A stretch of DNA of 64,000 nt from Thalassomonas viridans (GCF_000948985.2 NZ_CP059733.1:3472001-3536000), one strand, 5' to 3'; positions 11,354 to 24,898 are shown, counted from the first letter of the stretch. The notes: generated from the letters alone by a model not told the origin. Numbers and translations are program-made.

Positions 11354-12661
11354 TTAACCCATTCTGCCATGATACTGATCCATCAACGATATCAACCCTA
11401 ACCAACTAAAGAACTTCTTAGGCAACGCTTGATTCATATGCGATGCACCAGCATTCCACCAAGGACCACGCCCGTTGGTGGCACTCTGCCAAGCCCGCTT
11501 TTCATCAATGCCAAACCGCATCAGCCCTTTCGCCCGAGTCCATACACGCTTCCACTGACGCCAGATTATATTGCGCAGGTGTCGGCGTATCCAACTATCA
11601 AGCTCAATGAAGATACCTTTCATTCCCGAGTAACGAAAGTAGTTTACCCAGCCCCTGATTTTCGGGTTGAGCGTTGCTATCGTTTGTCGGATTGAACGAC
11701 CCTTTCCCCTGCGGAACACCTGTTTCAGCGACAATTTAAACCGCGCTATCGGCTGCTTGGCAATGCGCAGCTTAACGTTGCGCTTCTGTGCATTGACGCT
11801 ATAGCCCAAGAAGGTGCGTCGCCATGGGCGGTCAACACCACTCTTGTCCCGATTCACCCGCAGTTTCAGTCGCTTCTCCAGATACACCGTTATCGATTCA
11901 AGCACCCGCTCGCCAGCCCGCTGGCTTTTAACATAGACATTACAGTCATCTGCATAGCGACAGAATCGGTGTCCCCGGCCCTCAAGCTCACGGTCAAAGT
12001 CATCAAGCAACACATTCGATAACAGCGGTGACAGCGGACCGCCTTGCGGCGTACCAGCTGTTCTCGCTGTGGCCGTGCCCCCGACGAGAATACCCGCTTC
12101 AAGATAACGGCGAAGCAGTCGCAGTAGTGTCTTATCCCCGATATGTCTGGCTAATCTCGCCATCAGCACATCGTGATTGACTCGATCGAAGAACTTCTCC
12201 AAATCAAGATCCACTACCCAGCGATGGCCCGCTTCAACATAGTCCCGGGCTTGCCTGACGGCCTGCCCCGCACTACATCCCGGACGGAAACCATAACTGT
12301 GCGCAGAGAATTTAGGGTCAAAGATATCATTCAATACCTGATGAATAGCCTGCTGGATCAAACGATCTTCCACTGTGGGGCTCCCTAACATCCGGGTTCC
12401 GCCACCGGGTTTAGGGCTCTCTACCTTACGCACCGGTTTAGGGTAGTATCGTCCTTCCAGCAGTTGTTCTTTGGTAGCAACCCAGGTAGCCATCAGGTGG
12501 GGTTTAAGCATCTCCACCGTCATGCCATCACATCCCGGAGCCCCTTTATTGCGGAGCACCCGGGCATAAGCCCGTTGCATATTGGCAGGTTCCAATATCG
12601 CCGACATCAAGTGTGTCGGCTTCTCGCAGGATGAGTTCATATTCGCCGTGCAGCTTGTCAT
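11354..12661 (-). CDS. ltrA: Group II intron reverse transcriptase/maturase
   Basis: Intron-encoded protein that helps splicing and copies the intron into new DNA sites. The 435-residue protein has the RT finger/palm blocks in order: PKPGGGTRMLGSPTVEDRL, VVDLDLEKFFDRVNHD, GTPQGGPLSPLLSNVLLDDF and the catalytic CRYADD. The X/maturase region follows (LNPKIRGWVNYFRYSG). No C-terminal HNH endonuclease is present. All catalytic Asp residues are intact and there is no frameshift, so the element may be active. A GGTGAG site directly precedes the ATG. Confidence 0.93.
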   Translation of the reverse strand: MTSCTANMNSSCEKPTHLMSAILEPANMQRAYARVLRNKGAPGCDGMTVEMLKPHLMATWVATKEQLLEGRYYPKPVRKVESPKPGGGTRMLGSPTVEDRLIQQAIHQVLNDIFDPKFSAHSYGFRPGCSAGQAVRQARDYVEAGHRWVVDLDLEKFFDRVNHDVLMARLARHIGDKTLLRLLRRYLEAGILVGGTATARTAGTPQGGPLSPLLSNVLLDDFDRELEGRGHRFCRYADDCNVYVKSQRAGERVLESITVYLEKRLKLRVNRDKSGVDRPWRRTFLGYSVNAQKRNVKLRIAKQPIARFKLSLKQVFRRGKGRSIRQTIATLNPKIRGWVNYFRYSGMKGIFIELDSWIRRHLRNIIWRQWKRVWTRAKGLMRFGIDEKRAWQSATNGRGPWWNAGASHMNQALPKKFFSWLGLISLMDQYHGRMG

Positions 12662-13207
12662 CTCACCGGTCTATCGTCACGGATACTGTCCGTTATTGTT
12701 GGCCGCGAGTTCCTGTATCTCAACAAGTTGTCTATGACTCTTTCTAACATCGGGAATATGAGATCCCACAGTATTTAACATGTTCAGCCCTTGAGTCTGT
12801 GGTTAACAGACCTACTATGGCTTCTGCTGACTTCTGCCACCCCATCCTGATACCTCCCGATATCAGTAGCCAGAGGCAGGGTGGCAGATCTCCCAGGGTA
12901 ATGCGCGCGACCTTCCCACTTATACCTGCCACATCTACGACCGCACCTTCCGTGCAAGCATGGGGCTTTGAAGATAATGGCCTTCTCACCCGATACGGCC
13001 GCCTCGTATGTGATTCCTGTTCGTCAGGTCAGTGTTTTGCCTTCGGCTTCCTTCAGATCCCGCCTCGCGACGGGCACCCTTGCCGTTCGGCTAACCGTTC
13101 CCCTTGCCGAGCCGGTAGAGGACTTTCACCTCCAAGTCATCCGGTTGCCACCACAGCTTCCGAAATAGCGCCAGTCAAGGCGCTGCGCGCCATGCCTGGC
13201 ACACCAT

Positions 13208-13232
13208 AAAAAAGCCAGGGAAGATCCCTGGC
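13208..13232 (-). terminator. Intrinsic terminator of icd and intron target
   Basis: On the minus strand the 8-bp stem GCCAGGGA/TCCCTGGC with a 3-nt loop is followed by TTTTTT. The group II intron starts four bases further on, after ATG. Confidence 0.9.
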
Positions 13233-13260
13233 CTACCTTATCCTTTAGAATAAATAGCTA

Positions 13261-14511
13261 TTACATATGCTCAATAATACAGTCGCCAAATTCAGAACAA
13301 GTCACTAAGGTTGCGTCTTCCATCAGGCGTTCAAAGTCATAGGTAACGGTTTTCGCGGCAATCGCACCGGACATGCCTTTAAGCAGCAAGTCTGCCGCTT
13401 CGTACCAGCCCATATGACGCAACATCATCTCGGCAGATAAAATCACCGAACCCGGATTCACCTTGTTTTGTCCGGCATACTTAGGCGCCGTACCATGGGT
13501 GGCTTCAAAAATGGCCACTTCATCGTTTAAATTGGCTCCCGGCGCTATCCCTATACCACCGACTTGCGCCGCCAACGCATCTGACAAATAGTCACCGTTA
13601 AGGTTTAAAGTGGCAATCACGCTATATTCCGCCGGACGCAACAAAATTTGCTGCAACATAGCATCGGCTATCACATCCTTGATGATGATCTCTTTACCGG
13701 TATTAGGATTAACCAGGCTGCACCAGGGACCGCCATCAAGCAGTTCTGCCCCGAATTCCTCCCGTGCCAGCTGGTAACCCCAGTCCTTAAAGGCCCCTTC
13801 AGTAAACTTCATAATGTTACCTTTGTGCACTAAAGTCACCGAATCGCGGTTATTATCTATGGCATATTGGATGGCCTGGCGCACCAGGCGCTGGGTACCT
13901 TCTTTGGAGACAGGTTTGACCCCGATGCCGCAATCATCGGTGAAACGTATCTTAGTCACTCCCATTTCTTCCGTCAGGAAATCTATGACTTTTTGTGCCT
14001 CTTCGCTGCCTCCCTTATATTCGATGCCGGCATAAATATCCTCGGAATTTTCCCGGAAGATCACCATGTCGACTTCCCCCGGGTGTTTTACCGGACTGGG
14101 CACGCCGGTAAACCATTGTACCGGCCGCTGACAGACATAAAGATCCAAAATCTGCCTTAAGGCAACATTCAGTGAACGCATGCCGCCGCCAACAGGTGTC
14201 GTCAGCGGGCCTTTGATGCCGACTTTGTATTCACGAAACATATCCAGGGTTTCGTCCGGTAACCAGGTTTCCGAGTCATACATTTGCGTGGCCTTTTCAC
14301 CGGCATACACTTCCATCCAGTGAATTTTTCTCGACGAGCCGTAAGATTTTTCCACCGCCGCATCCACTACCTTGATCATTGGCGGCGTAACATCACCCCC
14401 GATACCATCTCCTTCAATAAAGGGGATGATAGGATTAGCCGGTACAATTAATTTTCCATTATCAAAAGTGATTTTTTCGCCTGAGCTGGGTATTACGATG
14501 TTACTAGACAT
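13261..14511 (-). CDS. icd: NADP-dependent isocitrate dehydrogenase, dimeric type
   Basis: TCA-cycle enzyme converting isocitrate to 2-oxoglutarate. The protein (416 residues from the chosen start) has the IDH signature [20 protein letters not shown] and the active-site loop [13 protein letters not shown], whose Ser corresponds to the AceK phosphorylation site of E. coli Icd. An in-frame ATG lies 18 nt upstream (14529), but GGAG is placed 8 nt before the ATG at 14511, and [16 protein letters not shown] looks like the family N-terminus. It follows the monomeric isozyme on the same strand with about 400 nt and a terminator between them. Confidence 0.96.
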   Translation of the reverse strand: MSSNIVIPSSGEKITFDNGKLIVPANPIIPFIEGDGIGGDVTPPMIKVVDAAVEKSYGSSRKIHWMEVYAGEKATQMYDSETWLPDETLDMFREYKVGIKGPLTTPVGGGMRSLNVALRQILDLYVCQRPVQWFTGVPSPVKHPGEVDMVIFRENSEDIYAGIEYKGGSEEAQKVIDFLTEEMGVTKIRFTDDCGIGVKPVSKEGTQRLVRQAIQYAIDNNRDSVTLVHKGNIMKFTEGAFKDWGYQLAREEFGAELLDGGPWCSLVNPNTGKEIIIKDVIADAMLQQILLRPAEYSVIATLNLNGDYLSDALAAQVGGIGIAPGANLNDEVAIFEATHGTAPKYAGQNKVNPGSVILSAEMMLRHMGWYEAADLLLKGMSGAIAAKTVTYDFERLMEDATLVTCSEFGDCIIEHM

Positions 14512-14856
14512 ATAGGACTCTCCAGTCATAAAGGGATAATTGCGGTACTAAATCATACAAGACACCAGCCTGGCCGGTAGAATGAAATAAGGATAAGCAG
14601 TTAATAAACCCTAGTTATTATTACTTATTTTGCAACCTGCAAAGTGTCATATGCTAACTTAAAACAAAAGGAGTAATTACACTAATCACTTTTCAGTGAT
14701 AGTAAATATAAATTGTATGAATATCAGGCAAAAGTGGTGTTATACATGGACAAAACCTTGCGCAGAGGGCAGGCTTAATAGGTACCAGCAAGGTTCAGCA
14801 AAAGCATATGTGCTTCACAACCCCTACTCTTTTTCTCTAGATTTTCTTACGGCCAT
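14512..14856. other. Intergenic region upstream of icd
   Basis: About 345 nt between icd and the terminator of the monomeric IDH gene. It must carry the icd promoter on the minus strand. No credible gene was seen on either strand. Confidence 0.4.
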
Positions 14857-14885
14857 AAAAAAGCCAGGCATAAGAACCTGGCTTT
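14857..14885 (-). terminator. Intrinsic terminator of the monomeric IDH gene
   Basis: The minus-strand stem AAGCCAGG/CCTGGCTT is followed by TTTTTT. Its tail CTGGCTTTTTTATGG is identical to the tail of the icd terminator that received the intron. Confidence 0.88.
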
Positions 14886-14910
14886 CGGTGCTAAGCTTTA
14901 TTCCTAAAAA

Positions 14911-17157
<2,247 letters not shown>

Positions 17158-17312
17158 CTATTGCCAAGCACTTAGAAAAATGTGTTCCAGGTACAGCTGG
17201 CTGAATTTTAACCTAAGCGTAAAATTTATTTTTCGCGCGCATAGTATAGGAATTCAAAGCGCATTAAAATAGCTGGCAATAATCACTTGGTATTTTTTCA
17301 AGGCAAGAAAAC

Positions 17313-17921
17313 GTGACATTTAAGACAAACAGGGGAAAAACAGGCCCTGGACGGGGAAAACCTCAAAAGGTCAGACCACCTATAAAAAACAGGAAAATTG
17401 TTTTATTTAACAAACCATTTGATGTGCTCAGTCAGTTTACTGACGATCAAAAACGTCAAACGCTGAAAGACTTTATCAACGTAAAAGAGGTCTACGCCGC
17501 CGGCCGCCTGGACAGGGACAGCGAAGGTTTGCTCCTGCTCACCAATGACGGTAAGTTTCAGCACCAGCTAACGGATCCGAGAAAAAAAACCGACAAAACC
17601 TATTGGGTGCAGGTAGAAGGCAGCCCGCAAGAGGCAGATCTGGATAAGTTACGCCGCGGCGTCACCTTAAAAGACGGTCCGACCCTGCCCGCCAGGGTTG
17701 AACTCATCCAGGAGCCTGAGCTCTGGCCCAGGGTGCCGCCGATCCGTGAACGTGCCAATATCCCCACCAGCTGGCTCAGCATTACCATCAATGAAGGCAG
17801 AAACCGCCAGGTACGGCGTATGACCGCCAATATCGGCTTTCCCACGTTAAGGCTGATACGTTACCGCATCGGCCAGTGGACAATCGACAATATCGCCTCG
17901 GGGGAATACAAGGTCCTGTAA
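17313..17921 (+). CDS. rluE: 23S rRNA pseudouridine(2457) synthase RluE
   Basis: RsuA/RluB/E/F-family pseudouridine synthase modifying 23S rRNA. The 202-residue protein has the catalytic Asp in [19 protein letters not shown] and the family motif [20 protein letters not shown]. It has a basic N-terminal tail but no full S4 domain, as expected for RluE. The start is GTG at 17313 with AAGG about 10 nt upstream. In E. coli nudJ lies between rluE and mnmA; here only 166 nt separate them. Confidence 0.92.
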   Translation: MTFKTNRGKTGPGRGKPQKVRPPIKNRKIVLFNKPFDVLSQFTDDQKRQTLKDFINVKEVYAAGRLDRDSEGLLLLTNDGKFQHQLTDPRKKTDKTYWVQVEGSPQEADLDKLRRGVTLKDGPTLPARVELIQEPELWPRVPPIRERANIPTSWLSITINEGRNRQVRRMTANIGFPTLRLIRYRIGQWTIDNIASGEYKVL

Positions 17922-18087
17922 AGCGGTATTTAACGCAGCCGCTTTTACCCAGATAAACCGAACAAAAAACGCCTTAGGGCAAGCGGCTTTCGTCTAAATG
18001 ATATTTTCCAATGAAAAAGCGATATTTAATCTATAACCTGCCAAAGGCACATGCTATAATTTCGCGCCTTTTTTCCTAATTCGCAGT

Positions 18088-19218
18088 ATGTTAATGACTA
18101 CAAATTCAAACAGCTCGGATAAAGCTCCAGAGCAAACTAAAGTCATCGTCGGCATGTCCGGCGGTGTTGACTCTTCTGTTTCCGCCTATTTATTAAAAGA
18201 GCAAGGCTACCAGGTTGAAGGCTTGTTCATGAAGAACTGGGAAGAAGATGACAATGACGAATATTGCGCGGCAGCCGAAGACCTGCGCGATGCCCAGGCG
18301 GTTTGCGATAAACTGGGAATAAAACTGCATACCATTAATTTCGCCACCGAATACTGGGACAATGTCTTTGAATATTTCCTGGCAGAATACAAAGCCGGCC
18401 GCACCCCGAATCCGGATATCATGTGCAATAAAGAGATCAAATTTAAGGCCTTTTTGGAATTTGCCTGTGAAGACCTGGGGGCCGATTATATTGCCACCGG
18501 CCATTATGTCAGCCGGGAATTTCGCGACGGTCAATGGGCCATGATCCGCGGCAAAGACAGCAATAAAGATCAAAGTTATTTCCTTTATACCTTAAGCCAT
18601 GAACAGGTAGGCCGTACCCTGTTCCCCGTGGGCAATATCGAAAAACCCGAAGTCAGGACCCTGGCGGAAAAAGCCGATCTGATCACCCATGATAAGAAAG
18701 ACAGCACCGGCATCTGCTTTATCGGCGAGCGTAAATTTAAAGACTTTTTAGCCAAGTACTTACCGGCACAACCGGGCAATATCGAAAACACCGAAGGTGA
18801 AGTCATCGGCCAGCACGACGGTCTGATGTACCACACCCTGGGACAACGCAAGGGCCTGCGTATCGGCGGCCTGGCCAACGCCGGCGAAGCCCCCTGGTAC
18901 GTGGTTGAAAAAGATCTTAAGCGCAATGTATTGATCGTCGGACAAGGCAGCAATCACCCGCGCCTGTTTTCCAAAGGCTTGATTGCCAACCAGTTACACT
19001 GGGTATCACGCGAGACGCTTGATAAGCCGTTATCCTGCACGGTTAAAACCCGTTACCGTCAGCAGGACGTGCCCTGCATCGTCACCCCGCAATCTGAAGG
19101 TAACTTCGAGGTTATGTTTGAACAGGAACAAAGTTCGGTTACCCCGGGACAATCCGTGGTCTTTTATCAGGATGAAGTCTGCCTCGGCGGCGGCATTATC
19201 GATATCCTTATCCGCTAA
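18088..19218 (+). CDS. mnmA: tRNA-specific 2-thiouridylase MnmA
   Basis: Transfers sulfur to U34 of Lys, Glu and Gln tRNAs. The 376-residue protein has the PP-loop [16 protein letters not shown], the first catalytic Cys in [11 protein letters not shown] and the second in [12 protein letters not shown]. The ATG at 18088 is followed by another at 18094, and either could be used. It is the first gene of a compact mnmA-hflD-purB group in E. coli order. Confidence 0.97.
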   Translation: MLMTTNSNSSDKAPEQTKVIVGMSGGVDSSVSAYLLKEQGYQVEGLFMKNWEEDDNDEYCAAAEDLRDAQAVCDKLGIKLHTINFATEYWDNVFEYFLAEYKAGRTPNPDIMCNKEIKFKAFLEFACEDLGADYIATGHYVSREFRDGQWAMIRGKDSNKDQSYFLYTLSHEQVGRTLFPVGNIEKPEVRTLAEKADLITHDKKDSTGICFIGERKFKDFLAKYLPAQPGNIENTEGEVIGQHDGLMYHTLGQRKGLRIGGLANAGEAPWYVVEKDLKRNVLIVGQGSNHPRLFSKGLIANQLHWVSRETLDKPLSCTVKTRYRQQDVPCIVTPQSEGNFEVMFEQEQSSVTPGQSVVFYQDEVCLGGGIIDILIR

Positions 19219-19236
19219 ACAGCCCTATTATTGATT

Positions 19237-19851
19237 ATGAAAGAACAAACGTTAACTTTTGCGGCGATTTGCCAGGTATCTTACCTGGTACAGCAATTAT
19301 CCCGTACCGGACAAATTAACGATGAAGAACTGGCCATGTTGCTTAACAGCATTACCATCACTTCTCCGGAAAATACCCTGGCGGTTTATGGCGGTGAAAT
19401 CAGCCATTTAAAAACAGGATTACAGGTACTAACCGACCACCTGGGCAACCAGTCAAAAAGTAAGGACCCTGAACTTACCCGCTATATCGTCGGCCTGCTC
19501 AACCTGGAACGGCGCCTGACGAAAAAGCCGGAAAATATGCAGCAACTGGCCCGACGCATCGAGCAGGCACAACGCCAGCTGGATCACTATGAAATCACCA
19601 GCGATACCCTGCTGGCAAGCCTGGCCAGCATCTACAGTGATATCATCAGCCCCCTGGGCGCCCGCATCCAGGTGGCCGGCGAGCCGGAGATTTTAAAGCA
19701 GCCCATCAACCAGCATAAAATCCGGGCACTGCTGCTGGCGGGGATCCGCGCCACCGTCCTCTGGCGCCAGGTAGGCGGCAAACGGCGCAATATACTGTTT
19801 GCCCGCACCAAGATACTGGCCTGCGGACAAGAATTACTCGAACAAATTTAA
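19237..19851 (+). CDS. hflD: High-frequency lysogenization protein HflD
   Basis: Membrane-associated helical protein of the HflD family, known in E. coli for affecting lambda CII; its wider cell role is unclear. The 204-residue product begins MKEQTLTFAAICQVSYLVQQ and has the family segment LLTDHLG-like VLTDHLGN and the C-terminal IRALLLAGIRATVLWRQVGG. The frame is open from a TTG at 19231, but the ATG at 19237 is the better start. It lies 18 nt after mnmA and 36 nt before purB. Confidence 0.92.
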   Translation: MKEQTLTFAAICQVSYLVQQLSRTGQINDEELAMLLNSITITSPENTLAVYGGEISHLKTGLQVLTDHLGNQSKSKDPELTRYIVGLLNLERRLTKKPENMQQLARRIEQAQRQLDHYEITSDTLLASLASIYSDIISPLGARIQVAGEPEILKQPINQHKIRALLLAGIRATVLWRQVGGKRRNILFARTKILACGQELLEQI

Positions 19852-19872
19852 CTTTCTTAACTATTAATTTAA

Positions 19873-21258
<1,386 letters not shown>

Positions 21259-21326
21259 TTATTTAAAATAACAGGCTAACGGATCGTTTAACGGCCCGGG
21301 AGACCTGTTTAACTCAGGTTGCAACA

Positions 21327-21354
21327 GGAAAAGAAGGCAAGTGCCTTCTTTTCC
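21327..21354 (+). terminator. Hairpin after purB
   Basis: A perfect 13-bp inverted repeat GGAAAAGAAGGCA/TGCCTTCTTTTCC with a 2-nt centre. The T-rich 3' arm substitutes for a separate T run. It probably terminates the mnmA-hflD-purB transcript before roxA. Confidence 0.6.
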
Positions 21355-21406
21355 ACTTTACGACACTTGATAAATCCGAACAAACCATCAGCTAAGCGAA
21401 TAAATC

Positions 21407-22555
21407 ATGATGCAAATCAACTGGCAGGACTTGACCCCTGAACAATTTTTAAAAGAATACTGGCAAAAAAAACCGCTGTTAATCAAAAAAGCTTTTGCCG
21501 ATTTTGCCGACCCTGTCAGCGCCGATGAACTGGCAGGTTTTGCCATGGAAGAAGAGATCGAATCCCGCATCATCAGCCGGCAAGGCAAGAATAGCTGGCA
21601 GGTAGATCACGGCCCTTTTGCCGCCTTTGAACAATTTGGCGAGCAGGACTGGACCCTACTGGTGCAGGCCACCAACAACTGGTCGCCACAGACCCATACC
21701 CTGCTCAACCCGTTCCGCTTTATTCCCAACTGGCGGATTGATGATGTCATGGTCAGCTTTTCCACGCCGGGCGGCGGTGTTGGCCCCCACCTGGATCAAT
21801 ATGATGTTTTTATTATTCAGGGACAGGGAAAAAGACGCTGGCAAGTAGGTTTGCCGGATAACAACTTAACCCAGTTGCTGCCGCACCCGGATCTGAAACA
21901 GGTTTCCGACTTTACGCCGGTTATCGATGAAATCACCGAACCCGGCGATTTGCTCTATATTCCGCCAAACCATCCCCATAACGGCATAGCCATAGATAAC
22001 TCCCTGAACTATTCCGTCGGCTTCCAGGCCCCCAATAACCAGGAGTTATGGTCGGCTTTTGCCGATAAACTGCTCGATCTGGATGCCGGTACCGACAGGC
22101 TGGACGATAAGTCCCGCGAGCTCAGCCACAGCCCGGAGCAGCTGGAAAATAAAGATATCGGGAAAATCAAAGATTTTATGCGCAGGCAGCTTAACGATGA
22201 AAAGCTGTTTAATGACTTTATCGGCAGTTTTTTTACCCAGTGCCACCATGCCCTGGAAATCCTGGTGCCGGTGACCCCGATCACACCAGAGCAGCTGGAT
22301 GAAATATTAACAGAAGAGGATATACGTTTTACGCCGGTATCTGGCATAAAATCCCTTATAATATCATCACCTTGCCCATATCTTTATATCAACGGCGAAG
22401 CCTGGGCGCTGGAAGAAAAAACTTTAGGTTTAGCAACAAAACTGGCGCAAAGTTTGCCTTTGACAACGCAAGAAATAAAAAGTTTCACCAGCTGTTTGCC
22501 TAACGCTCAATTATTAACTAGTGTTTTAAACAAGGGTTATTGGTTTATAGAATAA
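21407..22555 (+). CDS. roxA: Ribosomal protein L16 arginine hydroxylase RoxA-like cupin oxygenase
   Basis: JmjC-type Fe(II)/2-oxoglutarate oxygenase; the E. coli homologue YcfD hydroxylates an Arg of ribosomal protein L16. The 382-residue protein has the cupin with metal ligands His-x-Asp in GPHLDQYDVF and a distal His in PPNHPHNGIAID, plus the N-terminal FLKEYWQKKPLLIKKAF typical of the family. The C-terminal dimerisation and winged-helix region is complete. ATG codons lie at 21407 and 21410. A GNAT gene follows after 6 nt, suggesting co-transcription. Confidence 0.9.
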   Translation: MMQINWQDLTPEQFLKEYWQKKPLLIKKAFADFADPVSADELAGFAMEEEIESRIISRQGKNSWQVDHGPFAAFEQFGEQDWTLLVQATNNWSPQTHTLLNPFRFIPNWRIDDVMVSFSTPGGGVGPHLDQYDVFIIQGQGKRRWQVGLPDNNLTQLLPHPDLKQVSDFTPVIDEITEPGDLLYIPPNHPHNGIAIDNSLNYSVGFQAPNNQELWSAFADKLLDLDAGTDRLDDKSRELSHSPEQLENKDIGKIKDFMRRQLNDEKLFNDFIGSFFTQCHHALEILVPVTPITPEQLDEILTEEDIRFTPVSGIKSLIISSPCPYLYINGEAWALEEKTLGLATKLAQSLPLTTQEIKSFTSCLPNAQLLTSVLNKGYWFIE

Positions 22556-22561
22556 TGTCTG

Positions 22562-23023
22562 ATGTCGTATAGCTTTTGCCGTGTCCAATGGGAGCAGGCA
22601 GCTCCGCTCTTGAAAAATGTCCGAGAAAAAGTCTTTGTCTGTGAATGGCGGATCCCGAGAAAGATCGAATTTGATCAAAAGGATCCTTTAGCCTATCACA
22701 TGCTGGTGTGTGACGATGGCACGCAGGAGCCCATTGCCACAGGGCGCATCCTGCCGACGGGCGAGATCAGCCGGGTGGCCGTCCTGATGCACTTTCGCAA
22801 TAAAGATGTCGATAAGCTGGTGCTCGATGGCTTGCTCAAAGTTGCCAGAGAGCTCAAACTCAGGGAAGTGTTTATCCACAGTCCGCTGGACTCGGTAGAT
22901 TATTTCCGCAAACATCACTTTAATGTTGTCGGCTCGGTCTTTATGGAAGCAGGCATTCCCAGGCAAAGAATGGCCTGCCCGATTGAAAATGTCAGCGATG
23001 CCCATTATTACCTGAGCCATTGA
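22562..23023 (+). CDS. GNAT family N-acetyltransferase (YjcF/ElaA-like)
   Basis: A 153-residue acetyltransferase fold. The N-terminal VREKVFVCEWRIPRKIEFDQ region resembles YjcF/ElaA-type proteins (usually REKVFVEEQ-VP--E-D), and the fold continues through IATGRILPTGEISRVAVL. The usual Q/RxxGxG/A acetyl-CoA loop is degenerate: RVAVLMHFRNKDVDKLVLDG shows no clear version. The substrate is unknown. It lies 6 nt after roxA and is probably co-transcribed. Confidence 0.82.
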   Translation: MSYSFCRVQWEQAAPLLKNVREKVFVCEWRIPRKIEFDQKDPLAYHMLVCDDGTQEPIATGRILPTGEISRVAVLMHFRNKDVDKLVLDGLLKVARELKLREVFIHSPLDSVDYFRKHHFNVVGSVFMEAGIPRQRMACPIENVSDAHYYLSH

Positions 23024-23046
23024 ATTTTCAATAAGATAAGCGGATC

Positions 23047-23080
23047 CGGGCCCATATCAATGATATGGGCCCGTTACTCT
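23047..23080 (+). terminator. Hairpin terminator after the GNAT gene
   Basis: A 12-13-bp perfect stem CGGGCCCATATCA/TGATATGGGCCCG is followed by TTACTCTTT. It is placed 24 nt after the stop of the roxA-GNAT pair. Confidence 0.7.
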
Positions 23081-23130
23081 TTCAGCCACCGCCATTCTTT
23101 CACATCACAGTGATCCTGATTTCTGCGCAT

Positions 23131-23153
23131 AAAAATGCCGGCAGCAGCCGGCA
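23131..23153 (-). terminator. Intrinsic terminator of the DUF4826 gene
   Basis: On the minus strand TGCCGGC/GCCGGCA (loop TGCT) is followed by TTTTT. It lies 54 nt after the stop of the minus-strand gene. Confidence 0.8.
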
Positions 23154-23206
23154 CGATACATCTTATTTGCTTATGGCAAACATTATGTCGCCAGGGAAAA
23201 TCAGCC

Positions 23207-23614
23207 CTACTTACTTCCCCAGAGTTTTTCATCTTCATACAGACGGTACAGGCCTTCCGCCCGGCTGACCAGCAACTCGGCAAATTTATTTTGCTCGGCC
23301 GCCCCTGCCTTAAACAGGTTCTCCGCCTGCAACTGCCATTTCAGGGAAAAGTGGCGTAAGGCATCACGGGCATCCGGGGCGACATCGGCGCTGGAATGAT
23401 CGGTCGGCAAATCACCGCTGATAACCCAGGCCTTAGTGCCGTCGAGTAATTTCAGCTTCCAGACCGCCACTACAGGCACCAGGTAACGGCTTTCTTCCAT
23501 CGCCACTGAGTCTGTTACCAGCCCCTTGTCCGCCAGGTATTTGGTCGCCGCCTGGTATTGCGTGCGCACCCATTGGCTCTGTTGCTCTTCATTCATACTT
23601 GCTTGATTGGTCAT
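23207..23614 (-). CDS. DUF4826 family protein
   Basis: A 135-residue soluble protein of unknown function. Recognisable family features are EESRYLVPVVAVWKLKLLDG, WVISGDLPTDHSSADVAPDA and a C-terminal Trp (EKLWGSK). The family is common in Shewanella and Colwellia relatives. There is no signal peptide or membrane segment. It is a single gene with its own terminator. The family assignment is from memory of this pattern. Confidence 0.75.
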   Translation of the reverse strand: MTNQASMNEEQQSQWVRTQYQAATKYLADKGLVTDSVAMEESRYLVPVVAVWKLKLLDGTKAWVISGDLPTDHSSADVAPDARDALRHFSLKWQLQAENLFKAGAAEQNKFAELLVSRAEGLYRLYEDEKLWGSK

Positions 23615-23825
23615 TTTTACTTCTATTTATTTCACATCAATTGACTAAAAGAAAGGCAAAGTCAGGATTTGTACTCATAACTTCACACTTTGACTGAAAG
23701 ATATTTTAACAGTTTAGTAGCTTGGATATAAGTGAAATGCTATTGTGCGCAGCGAAATATTACAACTATAGTTCATTTATAAAAAAAGCAATTGAACTAG
23801 CCCCATTATTCGCGGAGAAATAACA

Positions 23826-24869
23826 GTGGCAATTTTTGATTTAGTAGATTTCGATGACCATGAACAAGTGGTCTTTTGCAGTGACAAAGAAACAGGCTTA
23901 AAAGCGATTATCGCGGTACACAGCACCAAACTAGGTGCTGCTGTAGGCGGTTGTCGCATGTGGGATTATGCCAGCGACGAAGAGGCCGTTACCGACGTAT
24001 TGCGCCTTTCCCGCGGCATGACTTATAAAAATGCCATGGCAGGTTTAGCCATGGGCGGCGGTAAATCCGTTATTATCGGTGACGCCAAGCAAATAAAATC
24101 CGAAGCGCTATTCAAAGCCTTCGGTAATGCCCTTAACGGCCTGGGCGGCCGTTATATCAGTGCGGAAGATGTCAACATCACCACGGACGATATCGCCATT
24201 GCCAATACGGTAACCCCTTATGTTACCGGTACCGAAGGCAAAAGCGGCAACCCGGCCCCTTTTACCGCCTTAGGCACTTTCCTGGGCATAAAAGCCGCCG
24301 TTAAGCATAAGCTGAAAACCGACGATTTAACCGGCCTGAAAGTCGCTATCCAGGGCTTGGGCAGTGTCGGTTATTATTTATGCGAACACTTGCACCAGGC
24401 TGGCGCGAAACTGGTAGTTACCGACCTGAACCAGGAAGCCCTGGATAAGGTGGCGACAGAATTTAACGCTGAGGTAGTCGGTTTAAATGACATTTACGAT
24501 CAGGACGTAGACATCTATGCACCCTGTGCTTTAGGCGCCACCATCAATGACAGCACCATAGACCGCATCAAGGCAGGCATAGTGGCCGGCTGTGCTAACA
24601 ACCAGCTGGCAGAGCCCCGCCATGACCAGGCCCTGGTTGACCGCGGCATCTTATATGCGCCGGATTATGTCATCAATGCCGGCGGCATTATCAATGTTTC
24701 CTTCGAAGAAGACTATGACAAAGATAAGGCCACCCGTAAGGTGGAGGAGATCTACGACACCCTGCTCGATATCTTCAATACCGCCGATGAACAAGGCAAG
24801 CCTACCGGCCGGGTAGCTGATGAAATGGCGCGTAAAATCATCGCTGCCGGCGGCAAGCAATACCTTTAA
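23826..24869 (+). CDS. Leucine dehydrogenase-like Glu/Leu/Phe/Val dehydrogenase
   Basis: NAD-dependent oxidative deamination of a branched-chain or related amino acid. The 347-residue protein has the catalytic-Lys region SRGMTYKNAMAGLAMGGGKS, the Rossmann motif IQGLGSVGYYLCEHLHQAGA and the C-terminal YAPDYVINAGGIINV. Length fits leucine dehydrogenase rather than glutamate dehydrogenase (about 450). The start is GTG at 23826 with GGAG 8 nt upstream. It is monocistronic with a strong terminator. Confidence 0.9.
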   Translation: MAIFDLVDFDDHEQVVFCSDKETGLKAIIAVHSTKLGAAVGGCRMWDYASDEEAVTDVLRLSRGMTYKNAMAGLAMGGGKSVIIGDAKQIKSEALFKAFGNALNGLGGRYISAEDVNITTDDIAIANTVTPYVTGTEGKSGNPAPFTALGTFLGIKAAVKHKLKTDDLTGLKVAIQGLGSVGYYLCEHLHQAGAKLVVTDLNQEALDKVATEFNAEVVGLNDIYDQDVDIYAPCALGATINDSTIDRIKAGIVAGCANNQLAEPRHDQALVDRGILYAPDYVINAGGIINVSFEEDYDKDKATRKVEEIYDTLLDIFNTADEQGKPTGRVADEMARKIIAAGGKQYL

Positions 24870-24898
24870 TATCATCCGGATAACCATTGCCTGACGAT

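Larger units (their letters stand above)
11278..13204 (-). mobile_element. Group II intron, apparently full length
   Basis: On the minus strand the element begins GTGTGCCAGGC at 13204, matching the GUGYG 5' consensus, and ends in AT near 11278 (11276 is an alternative). About 540 nt of structured RNA (domains I-III) precede the maturase frame, and domains V and VI follow it. The 5' boundary lies four bases into the tail (TTTTTTATG) of the icd intrinsic terminator. Insertion directly behind a terminator is the known habit of bacterial class C introns, and the maturase lacks an HNH endonuclease domain, also consistent with class C. The class assignment is inference; the ends were read by eye. 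Confidence 0.85.

Noticed and set aside
12799..13209. Open frames of 60-136 codons on both strands in the 5' part of the group II intron
   Set aside because: The region is structured intron RNA (domains I-III). The frames have atypical composition and no ribosome sites, and they overlap one another.
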